This document shows, one piece after another, positions 14,916-27,400 of a DNA stretch of 64,000 nt. Origin of the DNA: Nemertoderma westbladi (lineage: Eukaryota > Xenacoelomorpha > Nemertodermatida > Nemertodermatidae); the NCBI GenBank assembly GCA_032718475.1, contig JAUCBJ010009103.1:186001-250000 (forward strand), read 5' to 3'. The stretch's first letter is position 1, and every line of letters starts with the position of its first letter. The notes beneath the pieces were generated by a model. The model ran no database searches, was not told the origin of the DNA, and saw nothing but the letters and a program-made list of their open reading frames with translations. Both the position numbers and the translations under genes were made by a program.

Positions 14916-15010
14916 GCCGTTTGTTCTAACACTGGGAACGTTTGTTCTAACACTGGGAACGTTTGTTCTAACACTGGGAACGTTTGTTCTAACACTGGAA
15001 ACGTTTGTTC
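14916..15010. repeat. 21-bp tandem repeat, about 4.5 copies
   Basis: The unit CGTTTGTTCTAACACTGGGA plus one A repeats four times almost exactly and decays at the right end. It is unrelated in sequence to the other two 21-bp arrays of the window. Confidence 0.9.
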
Positions 15011-16006
15011 GACTACACTTCAGAAAATGTAGATTTTTACGTGTTTTTTCTAACCTTTTTTTTTGGTTTTAACTGTTTATAATTTCACTAAGATTTCCTA
15101 CCAACGCATAAACACCACAAATAAACCAATAAACTTTTAGATTTTTTAAATTTTCCCCAGTAATAAACACCCAATGTCGGCAGTGGGCTAAGCCCACCAT
15201 ATTAAAAGCAACTCTGTGGCTTATGAATTGTAATGTTACCATTTCTTAACAATTACAAACTGATCATCAGCTGTAACAAATACAAGCATAGAGAAACGCA
15301 TTCCTCTGCAGTATTCCTCAGGAAGATTCCTCTGCAGTTTTTGGATTTGATAAATTGTGATTTTTATTTATTTTTTATGAACTTTTACAAGGTAATGAAT
15401 GTTTTAAAGTGTGTGGTACAGTTTGATTATTGTTGGGTTAGGGTGGGTTTAGAATAGGATAAAGATTAGCTAACATTTCAAAGACAGAGACATAATCTAG
15501 AAGAGAAAAAATTTCCTTGGACAATGAATATTTGTTGTTGTTCTAATGTTTTTATTTTTGCTAATATTCATAGCTAACACATTTGTACATTTTCAAAAAA
15601 TTCTATATTTTTTTTAAAATTGCAGAGGTCTATGGAACTCTACCCAAATATAGTGAGGAGTCTCAATATTATAACTTTAATGCAGTCAAACCTTCCCTTA
15701 AATATTGCACATAGCAAAACTACAAGTCGACGGAAAATTTGTAGCTAACGTACCCGGAAACAGCACTGAGTTGAACAATTAGCCGATAAATTGGTAATAT
15801 GACGTGCTAATAAACAAACGAATTGCTGTCAAAGGTGATAATCACTCAATATTGAAGGAATTCTAAAATTGCAATAGTTGTAATTAGCTATAAACAATTA
15901 GGTGGATGTGGATGAAAGTCTATCATACGAAACAGCCATTACAAATTTAATTTAATATTCAATTATTGCAAAACTAACAGCAGTGTGTAGCAGAGTAAAT
16001 GTACGC

Positions 16007-16047
16007 ATATGGAGTTCTAGAACACATTATTCTAGAACTCTATGTGA
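16007..16047. other. Short inverted repeat (hairpin) with TTCTAGAA arms
   Basis: GAGTTCTAGAA at 16012-16022 is mirrored by TTCTAGAACTC at 16030-16040 around a 7-nt loop, with weaker pairing beyond. No gene lies nearby. The TTCTAGAA core recurs in the cluster at 38.57-38.84 kb. Confidence 0.7.
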
Positions 16048-17597
16048 GAACGCGGGGGTAGACACAATGATAGAAAAGCCGTATCATAACTGCTTTTAGC
16101 ACGCTTTTTATGGTTAAATGAAAAAGTTGCTTTTTTGATAAACATCTTTATAGCATTCTCCCAAGTTGAATCCCTGTAATGTTTACTTTACTTCACTGCT
16201 ATTAATTAATTTTAGCAAATATTAATTGATAAAAATAGTAGTAACAGTGTTCATTTAATCTTTTAAAATATAAATATATATATATAGGCTTAAGAATACC
16301 AATATTATTACCTATGCGGACACCATATTATTTTTAATATCTACAAAAAAATTTATAATAGAGTTGAAAAATGCAGGAAGGAGGTATAAAAACTCGAGGA
16401 GGCCAAAATAGTTAATGTCAGGTTTTATTTTCAATAAGTTCAACCAGTTTCTAAATCTTATAAATCATTTTCCGAGCGAGAGACAATGTAAATGAACACT
16501 ATACTGCTACTTCTCTTGAATGGAGTAAAAATAGAGGCAACTATTTACACCCTAAATCTCTTACTTTATTTACGTCACAATGATAACACGAAATATAATT
16601 AACACAAAATAATATTCAACAGCACTTTTATGCTCAGCGCATAGAGGAGGAGCTAGGTTGGATGCGTGTGGCCATTAATACAACAACAAAGTGTGAATAG
16701 GGGGGGCATATTGACAACCTAATGAATATATAAGCACAATCAAAACATTTAGTGATTGCCTGATTATAATATTATGATAATTTTAATTAAGTAAGATAAT
16801 TCTGCACTATACTTATATATATACCAGTGTGAGGGAAGATTCTACCAGGTCGGTTTAACTAAATATTAAAGATTCCACCTTGATTATAAACTGTTGAAAC
16901 AATCCCGATGTATTTTAAAAATAATTGAATATTTACTGAAATTATAGTCGCATAACGGCAATAAAGGGATTGAATTGAAACAATCGAATAATTTATTATA
17001 AATATGAAACGTCGGAGTTATTGGAAGTTAAGGGGCGTTTTATTGTATCGGGATTGTGACAAGGGATTTAATTGCCAAAGCAGTGGAATGTTTGAGACAC
17101 ACGTGTGAGTCACTCACTAATACTCACAACTAAGTCGATAGTCGAATGATAATTAATTACTGCGCTTAAATTAACAAAATGCTCTACACTATTATAATAA
17201 GCTACAATAACATACAATAAATACAAATAATAATGCAAAAACCCATATTATTAAACAGCTCAAGATTAAAGAGGCACACTTTGAGCTGATTAAAACCTAA
17301 ATAAAATATTAAACAAAAGGATTTAGTCGCACCTGGAATTAGCAAAAAAAAACGCAGAATATTGTTAAACAACAAGGAGTGAGGACAGGGGGGGGGGGGG
17401 GGGGGGAGTGTTAATAGCACTAAAGGGTAATAACAAACCATGGGAGATGGCAGTTAAATGGGCGGTAAATTGTCCATTAGGGCTTAAGATAAATACTAAC
17501 AACACAACCTGATTGGCTCCACGGATCAACCAATCACGGAGGGACTACAAATAGAACACATTCAACCGCATACCTAAAACTAGAATAAAGATAATAA

Positions 17598-17610
17598 TTT
17601 ATTATTTATT
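17598..17610 (-). promoter_or_regulatory. Candidate poly(A) signals for TNRC6
   Basis: Two AATAAA hexamers on the minus strand lie about 550 nt after the TNRC6 stop codon; another minus-strand AATAAA lies near 17829. In DNA this AT-rich such hexamers are frequent by chance, so the true cleavage site is unknown. Confidence 0.3.
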
Positions 17611-18155
17611 GTGTGGTAAACAATAATAAACGGATAGTATTATGCATATTGGACACATCAACTTATTTACTATATAAGTTTAATAACCCAATTAATTAGG
17701 GTCAACATTTAAAAGTGAAATAAAATAAATGCAATAATATATGGAGGACTACTAAGCACAGATTCAAATATTGGAACAAAAAAATGCACCGAGGCACAAA
17801 ATGATACGAAAACAGCAGTGAGCTCACTATTTATTACAACAACATCACGAATTATCGCACACGGTATAATAACTCATCTGTTGTCGAATGCAACACCTAT
17901 TGCATTTATGGAAGGTGGTTTGAGAAGTTGTAACTAAGATGTGTTTCATCGCAGACTCTACGGGGTCTGTCGGGCTGTTTGCAATATAATAAGGGGTGAT
18001 GGACGGCGGGAAATTCAAACAGGAACGCGGTAAGTACTAATAGCACCTGTCTCTGCTATATCTGCGAGTTTTGGCAAAATAACAATTGAAGAAACTCAAA
18101 TATTCGAAAAGCTCTGATTATTTTCAGCATTCCGCGTCGTACCGCTAGTGGGCGT

Positions 18156-18470
18156 TTAGAAGCCGTCCCCCCCGAGGAGATTATCAGGCAGCAGACTAGG
18201 GGGGAACAGGTTGCCGCCGGAGTGGATGTTAAAGTCCCCGGTGCCGCCGCCGAACAGCGCGGACGTGTCTGCGGCCCCGAACTGGGACGAACTGACAGCG
18301 CCCCCTGGCGGCTGCGACTGGCCCCATTGCATATTCCCGCCGCCTCCGTTGTTGGCGGGGGGCCATTGGCTCGAGTCGCCAGCGCCACCTTGCGGTTTGA
18401 ACCTCGGCTGTTGGTGGTTCTGATTTGTCCCCTGGAGGGCGGGGTTACCCCAAGACGCCATCGAAGGATT
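18156..18470 (-). CDS. TNRC6: TNRC6 exon 12 seen: C-terminal Trp region and stop
   Basis: The acceptor is TTATTTCTAG before AAT CCT TCG, phase 0; the stop is TAA at 18156-18158. The 104 residues hold MASWGNP, SSQWPP and MQWGQSQ, then Gly/Ser-rich sequence and the end [17 protein letters not shown]. Vertebrate TNRC6 proteins end in a similar LLPGDLL-type motif, and Trp residues of this region bind CCR4-NOT. The open frames on the opposite strand are shadows of this GC-rich exon. Confidence 0.94.
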   Translation of the reverse strand, partial: NPSMASWGNPALQGTNQNHQQPRFKPQGGAGDSSQWPPANNGGGGNMQWGQSQPPGGAVSSSQFGAADTSALFGGGTGDFNIHSGGNLFPPSLLPDNLLGGDGF

Positions 18471-21400
18471 CTAGAAATAAATTATATTTATTTTAAAGTA
18501 GTTATAAGTAAGTAGAAAGTAAATAGTAATAATTACTAATGATTTGTGATGTAATGATTTTTTTTGTGTACTGTACTAGGGTATTAAGTGCACTATATAT
18601 ACAAAAATGTTAAACTATTGCTGATGCTATGACCTCGTCTTTACTTCGCCAGCAGTGCCCACTGAATCTTAATCTGCGTTCACGGGGTGGTTGATACAGG
18701 TGGTATTGTACCATAAAGCTCAGCGTTTGTCATGTGTTGTTTCCAGCTGATGTTTAGGGCTACCCTTAGTAGTCTTGTGTAGCAACCATCAATTCGTTGT
18801 TCAAGTGATTTAGTCAGTGACCAGGTCTCACCCCCGTATAAAAATACACTTTCCACTGTGGCTCGAATGAACTTAGTCTCCAGGTGCCTGGAGAGATCTG
18901 ATTTCCAGATGGTATCCATTTTTGATAGAGCTACCCAAGCCTTTGCTTTCCTAACTTCTATGTCCTTTCTGCTACTCTCTATCCATGATCCAAAGTACTG
19001 GAAGTCGTCGACCTTCCTTAGTTGATTATTATCAATGGTTGTCAAGTTTCCATCAACATTAAAGGTCATGAATTCGGTCTTGGTAGCATTTATATGCAAT
19101 CCAACCCCCTTAGCAGCCCTCTCCACTTTATTTAGTAGAAGCTGTGCATCTGCTAGCGTATTAGAGAGCAGGGCGATGTCATCCGCAAAGTCGGTGTCTA
19201 TGACTGTAGTTGCCGGATATCTACTACTTCTGCGTTCTTGAAGTGTGAATCCCAGATCTTCACCCTTTGTGGCCGTCCTCATTGCGTAATCCAGCACAAT
19301 TACAAATAGTAATGGTGCTAATGTGTCACCTTGCAGTACGCCAGCCAGGATTGAGAAAAACTCAGTTTCACCATCTGGTGAGAGTACCTGCGCTTCTGTG
19401 TCACAATATAACAATCCAATGCCAGCAACAATTACTTTTGGTATTCCATAAGCTCTTAGCATTTCAAGCATTTTACCTCTATGGATGGAGTCGAATGCCT
19501 TCTTGAAGTCCACAAAAGTCATGACTGCGGGGAGATTCTTTGACTTAATTCCCTCAATCAGTCTCCGTAGTGCAAGTATCTGAGCTATTGTTGATCTACT
19601 TGGTCGAAATCCGTTTTGGCTCTTACGCAGTAGTTTCTCTATGTGAGGCCTAATCCTATATAGAATCATTTTATTGTATATTTTGGCAGCTACCACAAGC
19701 AGACAGATCCCACGATAGTTTGTTGGTACGCCGAGGTCTCCTTTCTTGGGGAGAGGCTTTAGTTGACCTTTAGTCAAAATTGGTGGTGGCTTTTCCCCTT
19801 TTAACATCCGGTTGCAAACATTCAATAATGGTCTGTTTAGCACTCCGGTTTTCCATACCTCCGCTGGGATTTCATCTAATCCACTCGCTTTATTATTGGA
19901 CATGCTTTTAATGCTTCTTTGGAGTTCGGCAGGGGTGAAGTCCACTGTTTCTATAGGTAGTGTCTTGTCATATATTTTCCTTGTAGGGCTGACATCGATG
20001 TTTGGTGGCTGCCCAAGCAAGTTGCTGAAGTGATTTTTCCACTTCCCCACACGTTCTTCAGGACTATCGGCTTTGAGGCGCCCCTTTTCACAACTTTTCC
20101 GACCAGATACCTCATTTACAGTTTGCCAGGTAAGTCTTGATTGTTGCTGTATGTGAGCAGTTGTAATTACCTCAATCTTGTCCTGTATGTACTTTTCCTG
20201 GCTGATGTTGTAGGCCAATTTAAGATCGTCCTTCTTTCTCAACCATGTTAATGTTTTCGGTTTTCGGTTGTTCGGTTTTAACTTTGTTGGCTATCTTAAG
20301 ATCTTCTCTCTTACAAGTAACCTCAGAGTTTTGCCATGGCACATAATGTTTTAGTTTGGGTTTCTGGGGGATGTGCCTCTTAGCTGATTCTTTGTGGGCT
20401 TTTATTATATTCTGGTATATTGATTCGGTGGACTGGTTTTCATCCATTGACTGAAGTGCTTCAAAGCGGTTTTGAACTTCTACTGTGTAAGCATCCTTTA
20501 CAGCATTGTCAGTTCTATTGCTGATATACTTAAAGTATTTATTGTACACAAGTACAGTAAATAAAATTGACTATATTTACCGCCCCTCCCGAAAATCGAG
20601 GGAACAGAAAGTAAATAAAGTGCTTTACTTTATTTACTTTTTCAACGTACTTCATTCGACGTGATTATATCTTACGATCTCTGCTTAGGAACTAAACCTC
20701 AACTACTAACTCAGACAGAAGGTTGTAAGGGATTCTTACAGTGCAGCACTATAGAACACTGCATGTAGTGGATTGCAGTGCTTTTAAGGATAATTATAAG
20801 TAATTAATAAATTAATTTCAAAAAATATAAATTGTTTATTAAAAATAACAAAAAAAAATACCGGCTTTAAATTAGTAAGGAGTAATAATTAATAATTGTT
20901 TAGGGATATCGTGTGCCACACTTAAGCTATCTATTGGATTAGGTTTTACAACTGACACTAAAATGTGACGGTATTTACCTGAGGCTGGGAATTCAACTCA
21001 AATGTTCTGAATTCTTGTTCGCTCGCTAACTCAGCTACTATCGTTGTGTTGCTGAGAACGCACATGTTGAGACTGCGCTGTGCTTTTATTGCATCGTCCT
21101 TGCTATTGTAACGGATCATGGCTATTCCACAGGATAGATTTACTATAAAGGCCAGCAGAGGGCCGTGTTGCATACACAATGTACGGAGTGTTGACCCATC
21201 AATCTGGAAACATTTTAGAAATTGCATTAAAAATTAATAATAGTTTTAAATAATATATGAAATACAAAATTGTGCAGCAATAAAAGTATAATTAACCAGA
21301 AAATTCCAACAAAAAATAGACAATTTAAAAAATGCACAATCCTATAACAAACCCTTTTTAATTGCAATGCTCCAGCAATTGGTTAATAAAAACAACTTAA

Positions 21401-24400
21401 TGTACCAAACCAGATTGAGTTTTAACCCATAAAGCCTAACTCGGCTTGAGCAAACCTCACCCAAAGGAAATGGTTTAATTATATACCTCTAATGACGACT
21501 GAATGAAATATATCGTTTTGGGAAACCCCAAATCGCAAGCAGTGCTTTTATAGAGGATAACTTATAATTATTTTGTATTGATATACTTTAAATTTCGCAA
21601 TGTGGGTTCGAACCAGTGCCCGCTAGATTGGGAGTCAGGCGCTCTAACCATTCTGACACAAGGACAACGAGTAAGTTAGATACTATAACTTGATATATAA
21701 GTTTATTTTATTACTATCTTAACTATTTGCGATGACTGCACCATTGCGTTTTATCATTCTCTCTCTGAAAGTAATGAACTGGTTATTTAGTGTTACACCT
21801 GAGACACAATGGTCTCTACTTAACTGATACATCTAATAACCAACCTGTTGAGTAATATTCCTTAACACAAGGATAGCCGAGGCTTGATTCTGATTGGTCT
21901 GTTGTAAACCGGCCATCTGCTGTTGATTGGCTGGGAAGCCGCGGGGGAATGTTTGCTGACCGTAGCCGGCGTTGGTTGGTTGGGAGGCCCAAGTCCGCTG
22001 CGGAACTCCGCCCCCACGTGACACAAACTGCTGCGACTGTCCCATCAGCTGTTGGTGTTTTGATTGGTTGATTGCGAGGGATGGGTTCCAATTCATTTCG
22101 TTGTTAATCGACGGGTCATTCCAATTGTTTGAACCCGACTGAAAAGTGAAAAACGAAACTCACATCTTGAGAACCAACGTTATAAATATTGTTTCCAATA
22201 GCGACAGGCAGGAGAGAGAGAGAGAGAGAGAGAGAGAGGGAACTTTGACGCAAATTCCATCTCGGTGAATTAATATATCGTCTCAATGTTAAATTATCAG
22301 TTAAAGGAAAGGAACACGTTACAGTGACTCGTCATTTTAACCAAAACAATAAACAAGAGTCAATAGAACAGGTTACAGTAATATTTTGGGAGTAATCAGC
22401 TGTTACGTGCGTCACTTTTCCCCTGGAGAGGGATGTAACGAACATAACTATATTTGTTTCTGTTTGCCACCATGAAGCTTAATGTTATAGTTCCCTATGA
22501 ATATAATGAACCCACCTTATTGACCTTGTTTCCTGCACTCATACGATTAATATCATTGGTTAGATGCAACAGGTCCCGCTCGCTAATCTTATTTAGACTG
22601 AGATGATTCTGCGCCTGTCCCGGCGTCATCTCGGGATCGTTGGAGTAATCCTTGACGCAGCCCTCCCACGGAACCCCGGGCCGGAACTCGGGGGGACCGA
22701 TCTTACTCAAGGCCTCCGGGGTCAACGCGGCCATCCCGCTGCTCATCGAGGCCTTGGCGTCGACGCCGCCGGCGAGGCTGTTGGCGATACTCGCGGACAT
22801 CCCGCCGACTCCGAAAACATCGTCGACGAGAGGAGACTTCATGGAGCCGTTGGAGTTGGAACTCGAACTGAAATTCAACCACAAAAAGAATGGTTAACAG
22901 GAGGATTCTCGAGAAAAAAAAACAGCCAATCAAAAGGTTCCCTCTTATTATAATAGAGTAAATGTTTCTGTAAAACAATGGAAACTTTATGGACCTGACT
23001 GTGTTTTAAACCACATTGACTGAAAAGCAGCTTAAAACATATCCTAAACACTAGCTACTCCCATATCCTACACACAAACTACTCCCATCCCATCAATATA
23101 ATTACAGTACCCAATATACTAACCTCCTACTCAAGTAGGACCGCAATCGACTTTGTTGCGTCATATCGCCGCCTCCCCCGGTACCAGAGACACCCATCTG
23201 GTTGGCTGTGTGTTGCGGGTATCCGCCCGATTGGACTCCACCGCCGCCCAACATCTGTCCCCCGCCGCCCAACATCTGCCCCCCGCCGCCCAACATCTGT
23301 CCCCCGCCGCCCATCATCTGTCCCCCGCCGCCCAACATCTGTCCTCCGCCGCGCATCATCTGCGCCCCAAACTGCTGCTGAGTGGCGGTCATGTCCAGTT
23401 GGGCGGGTTTCTTGGTGGTAGGGAGGGCTCCCCCTCCCATGGATGCCCCCTGGAGGGCGCCCCCTCCCATGGGTGCCCCCTGGGGGGCCCCCGCCGACCC
23501 GGACAATAGTTCGCGCTGCAGTTCGTGTTGCAGTTTGTTCATCTGGAACCGGATCTGTTCGATCTGCGTTGTCACGGTTTGGTACTCCCGCTGCAACAGC
23601 TGTTGCTGCTGCCGATTGCGGCAAGTCGCAATCTGCAATAAAATAGTTTTGCGGTGAATCAGCTGTTAAATAGTCTTTCAGATAAGTGAAAATATGTCAA
23701 ATTAAGCGAAACATAATAGTAAAACATAGAATAAAGTTAGAGGAAAGAAGACTGAAGACTCCACTCTACCGGAGGCAACCCGAAGGCTCCTCTCTACCGC
23801 AGGCAACCCAAAGGCTCCTCTCTAATGGAGGTAACACGAAGGCCCCTCTCTACCGGAGACAACCCGAAGGCGCCTCTCTACCGCAGACAACCCAAAGGCT
23901 CCTCCCCGCCGGAGGCAAAACCAAACTACCGCAGACAACCCAAAGGCTCCTCTCCGCCGGAGGCAAAACCAAAGGCTCCTCTCTACCGGAGGCAACCCGA
24001 AGGCTCCTCTCTACCGGAGGCAAAACCAAAGGTTCCTCTCTACCGGAGGCTAGCCGAAGGATCCTCTCTACCGGAGGAAACCCGAAGGCTCCTCTCTACC
24101 GGAGACAAAACCGAAGGCTCCTCTCTACCGGAGGCAAAACCAAAGGCTCCACTCAACCGAAGGCAACCTGAAGGCTCCTCTCTACCGGAGGCAACCCGAA
24201 GGCTCCTCTTTACCGGAGGCAAAACCAAAGGCTCCTCTCTACCGGAGGCTAACCGAAGGATCCTCTCTACCGGAGGCAACCCGAAGGCTCCTCTCTACCG
24301 GAGGCAAAACCGAAGGCTCCTCTCTACCGGAGGCAAAACCAAACTCTACCGCAGACAACCCAAAGGTTCCTCTCCGCCGGAGGCAAAACCAAACTCTACC

Positions 24401-27400
24401 GCAGACAACCCAAAGGTTCCTCTCCGCCGGAGGCAAAACCAAAGGCTCCTCTCTACCGGAGGCAAAACCAAACTCTACCGCAGACAACCCAAAGGCTCCT
24501 CCCCGCCGGAGGCAAAACCAAACTACCGCAGACAACCCAAAGGCTCCTCTCCGCCGGAGGCAAAACCAAAGGCTCCTCTCTACCGGAGGCAACCCGAAGG
24601 CTCCTTTCTACCGGAGGCAAAACCAAAGGCTCCTCTCTACCGGAGGCTAGCCGAAGGATCCTCTCTACCGGAGGCAACCCGAAGGCTCCTCTCTACCGGA
24701 GGCAAAACCGAAGGCTCCTCTCTAGCGGAGGCAAAACCAAAGGCTCCACTCTACCGCAGACAACCCAAAGGCTCCTCCCCGCCGGAGGCAAAACCAAACT
24801 ACCGCAGACAACCCAAAGGCTCCTCTCCGCCGGAGGCAAAACCAAAGTCTCATCTCTACCGGAGACAACCCAAAGGCTCCTCTCTACCGGAGGCAACCCA
24901 AGGGCTCCTCTCTATAGGAGTGAATCCAAAGGCTCCCCTCTACCAGAGGCAACCCGAAGGCTCCTCTCTACCGGAGACAACCAGAAGGATCCTCTCTACC
25001 AGAGGCAACCTGTAGGTTACTCTCTACAGGAGGAAACCCTAAGCCTCATCTCTATAGGTGGCAACCCGAAGGCCCCTCTCTACCGGAGGCAACCCAAAGG
25101 CCCCTCCCTATAGGAGTGAATCCGAAGGCTCCCCTCTGCTGGAGGCAACCCAAAGGCTCCTCTCTACCAGAGGCAACCCAAAGGCCCCTCTCTATAGGAG
25201 TGAACCCGAAGGCTCCTCTCTACCAGAGGCAACCCAAAGGCCCCTCTCTGTAGGAGTGAATCCAAAGGCTCCCCTCTGCCGGAGGCAACCCAAAGGCTCC
25301 TCTCTACCAGAGGCAACCCGAAGGCTCCTCTCTACCGGAGACAACCCGAAGGCTCCTCTCGACCGGAGGCAACACAAAGGCTCATCTCTATCAGAGGCAA
25401 CCCAAAGACTCCTCTCTATCAGAAGCAACCCAAAGGCTCCTCTCTACAGGAGGCAACCAGAAGGCTCCTCTCTACCAGAAGCAACCCGAAGGCTCCTCTC
25501 TACATGAGGCAACCAGAAGGCACCTCTCTACCAGAGGCAACCCAAAGACTCCTCTCTACCAGAGGCAACCTGAAGGTTCCTCTCTAATGGAGGCAACCGA
25601 AGGCTCCTCTCCACCGGAGACAACCCGAAAGCTCCTCTCTACCGGAGGCAACCCAAAGGCCCCGCTCTATAGGAGTCAACCTGAAGGCTCCTCTCTACAG
25701 GAGGCAACCAGAAGGATCCTCTCTACCAGAGGCAACCCGAAGGCTCCTCTCTACCAGAGTCAACCCGAAGGCTCCTCTCTACCAGAGGCAACCCAAAGGC
25801 CCCTCTCGATATGAGTCAACCTGAAGGCTCCTCTCTACCGGAGGCAACCCGAAGGCTCCTCTCTACCAGAGGCAACCCGAAGGCTCCTCTCTACCACAGT
25901 CAACCCGATGGCTCCAATCTACCAGAGGCAACCCAAAGGCCCCTCTCTATAGGAGTCAACCTGAAGGCTCCTCTCTACAGGAGGCAACCAGAAGGATCCT
26001 CTCTACCAGAGGCAACCCGAAGGCTCCTCTCTACCAGAAGCAACCCGAAGGCTCCTCTCTACAGGAGGCAACCAGAAGGATCCTCTCTACCAGAGGCAAC
26101 CCGAAGGCTCCTCTCTACCAGAGTCAACCCGAAGGCTCCTCTCTACCAGAGGCAACCCAAAGGCCCCTCTCGATATGAGTCAACCTGAAGGCTCCTCTCT
26201 ACCGGAGGCAACCCGAAGGCTCCTCTCTACCAGAGGCAACCCGAAGGCTCCTCTCTACCAGAGACAACCCGAAGGCTCCTCTCTACAGGAGGCAACCAGA
26301 AGGATCCTCTCTACCAGAGGCAACCCGAAGGCTCCTCTCTACCAGAGTCAACCCGAAGGCTCCTCTCTACCAGAGGCAACCCAAAGGCCCCTCTCGATAT
26401 GAGTCAACCTGAAGGCTCCTCTCTACTGGAGGCAACCCGAAGGCTCCTCTCTACCAGAGGCAACCAGAAGGATCCTCTCTACCAGAGGCAACCCGAAGGC
26501 TCCTCTCTACCAGAAGCAACCCGAAGGCTCCTCTCTACCAGAGTCAACCCGAAGGCTCCTCTCTACCATAGGCAACCCAAAGGCCCCTCTCGATATGAGT
26601 CAACCTGAAGGCTCCTCTCTACCGGAGGCAACCCGAAGGCTCCTCTCTACCAGAGGCAACCCGAAGGCTCCTCTCTACCAGAGACAACCCGAAGGCTCCT
26701 CTCTACAGGAGGCAACCAGAAGGATCCTCTCTACCAGAGGCAACCCGAAGGCTCCTCTCTACCAGAGTCAACCCGAAGGCTCCTCTCTACCAGAGGCAAC
26801 CCAAAGGCCCCTCTCGATATGAGTCAACCTGAAGGCTCCTCTCTACCGGAGGCAACCCGAAGGCTCCTCTCTACCAGAGGCAACCCGAAGGATCCTCTCT
26901 ACCAGAGGCAACCCGAAGGTTCCTCTCTACCAGAGGCAACCCGAAGGCTCCTCTCTACCAGAGGCAACCCAAAGGCCCCTCTCTGTAGGAGTGAATCCGA
27001 AGGCTCCCCTCTGCCGGAGGCAACCCAAAGGCTCCTCTCTACCAGAGGCAACCCGAAGGCCCCTCTCTGTAGGAGTGAACCCGAAGGCTCCTCTCTACCA
27101 GAGGCAACCCAAAGGCCCCTCTCTGTAGGAGTGAATCCGAAGGCTCCCCTCTGCCGGAGGCAACCCAAAGGCTCCTCTCTATCAGAGGCAACCCAAAGAC
27201 TCCTCTCTACCAGAAGCAACCCAAAGGCTCCTCTCTACAGGAGGCAACCCGTAGGCTCCTCTCTACCAGAGGCAACCCGAAGGCTCCTCTCTACAGGAGG
27301 CAACCAGAAGGATCCTCTCTAAAGTACTAACAAATGTGGATTAATATTACAATAAAATACATTAAGTGCGATGCAAATAGAGTAAATCGTACCTGTTGTT

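Larger units (their letters stand above)
8984..17590. other. AT-rich intergenic DNA without a recognisable gene
   Basis: This 8.6-kb stretch lies between the LINE tail and the TNRC6 3' region. It is AT-rich with many homopolymer and TA-rich runs, including a TATATA/TGTATA tract at about 11544-11592. The short open frames near 9877, 10256, 10667, 15233 and 17202 have no recognisable motif, no plausible splice context and AT-driven composition, so I do not call them. Small features inside (the T-rich tract, the tRNA-like element, a 21-bp repeat and a hairpin) are listed separately. Confidence 0.6.

Noticed and set aside
8984-17590. Short open frames near 9877, 10256, 10667, 15233 and 17202
   Set aside because: All are short, AT-driven and motif-free, with no convincing splice sites.
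18000-18040. Plus-strand ATG frame (MDGGKFKQERG) ending at a GCG|GTAAGT donor
   Set aside because: Only about 11 codons inside the likely TNRC6 3' UTR; could be a convergent first exon, but nothing downstream supports it.
23755-27322. CRISPR-like reading of the 28-bp array
   Set aside because: There are no unique spacers between units, and this is an intron of an animal gene; it is a plain tandem repeat.
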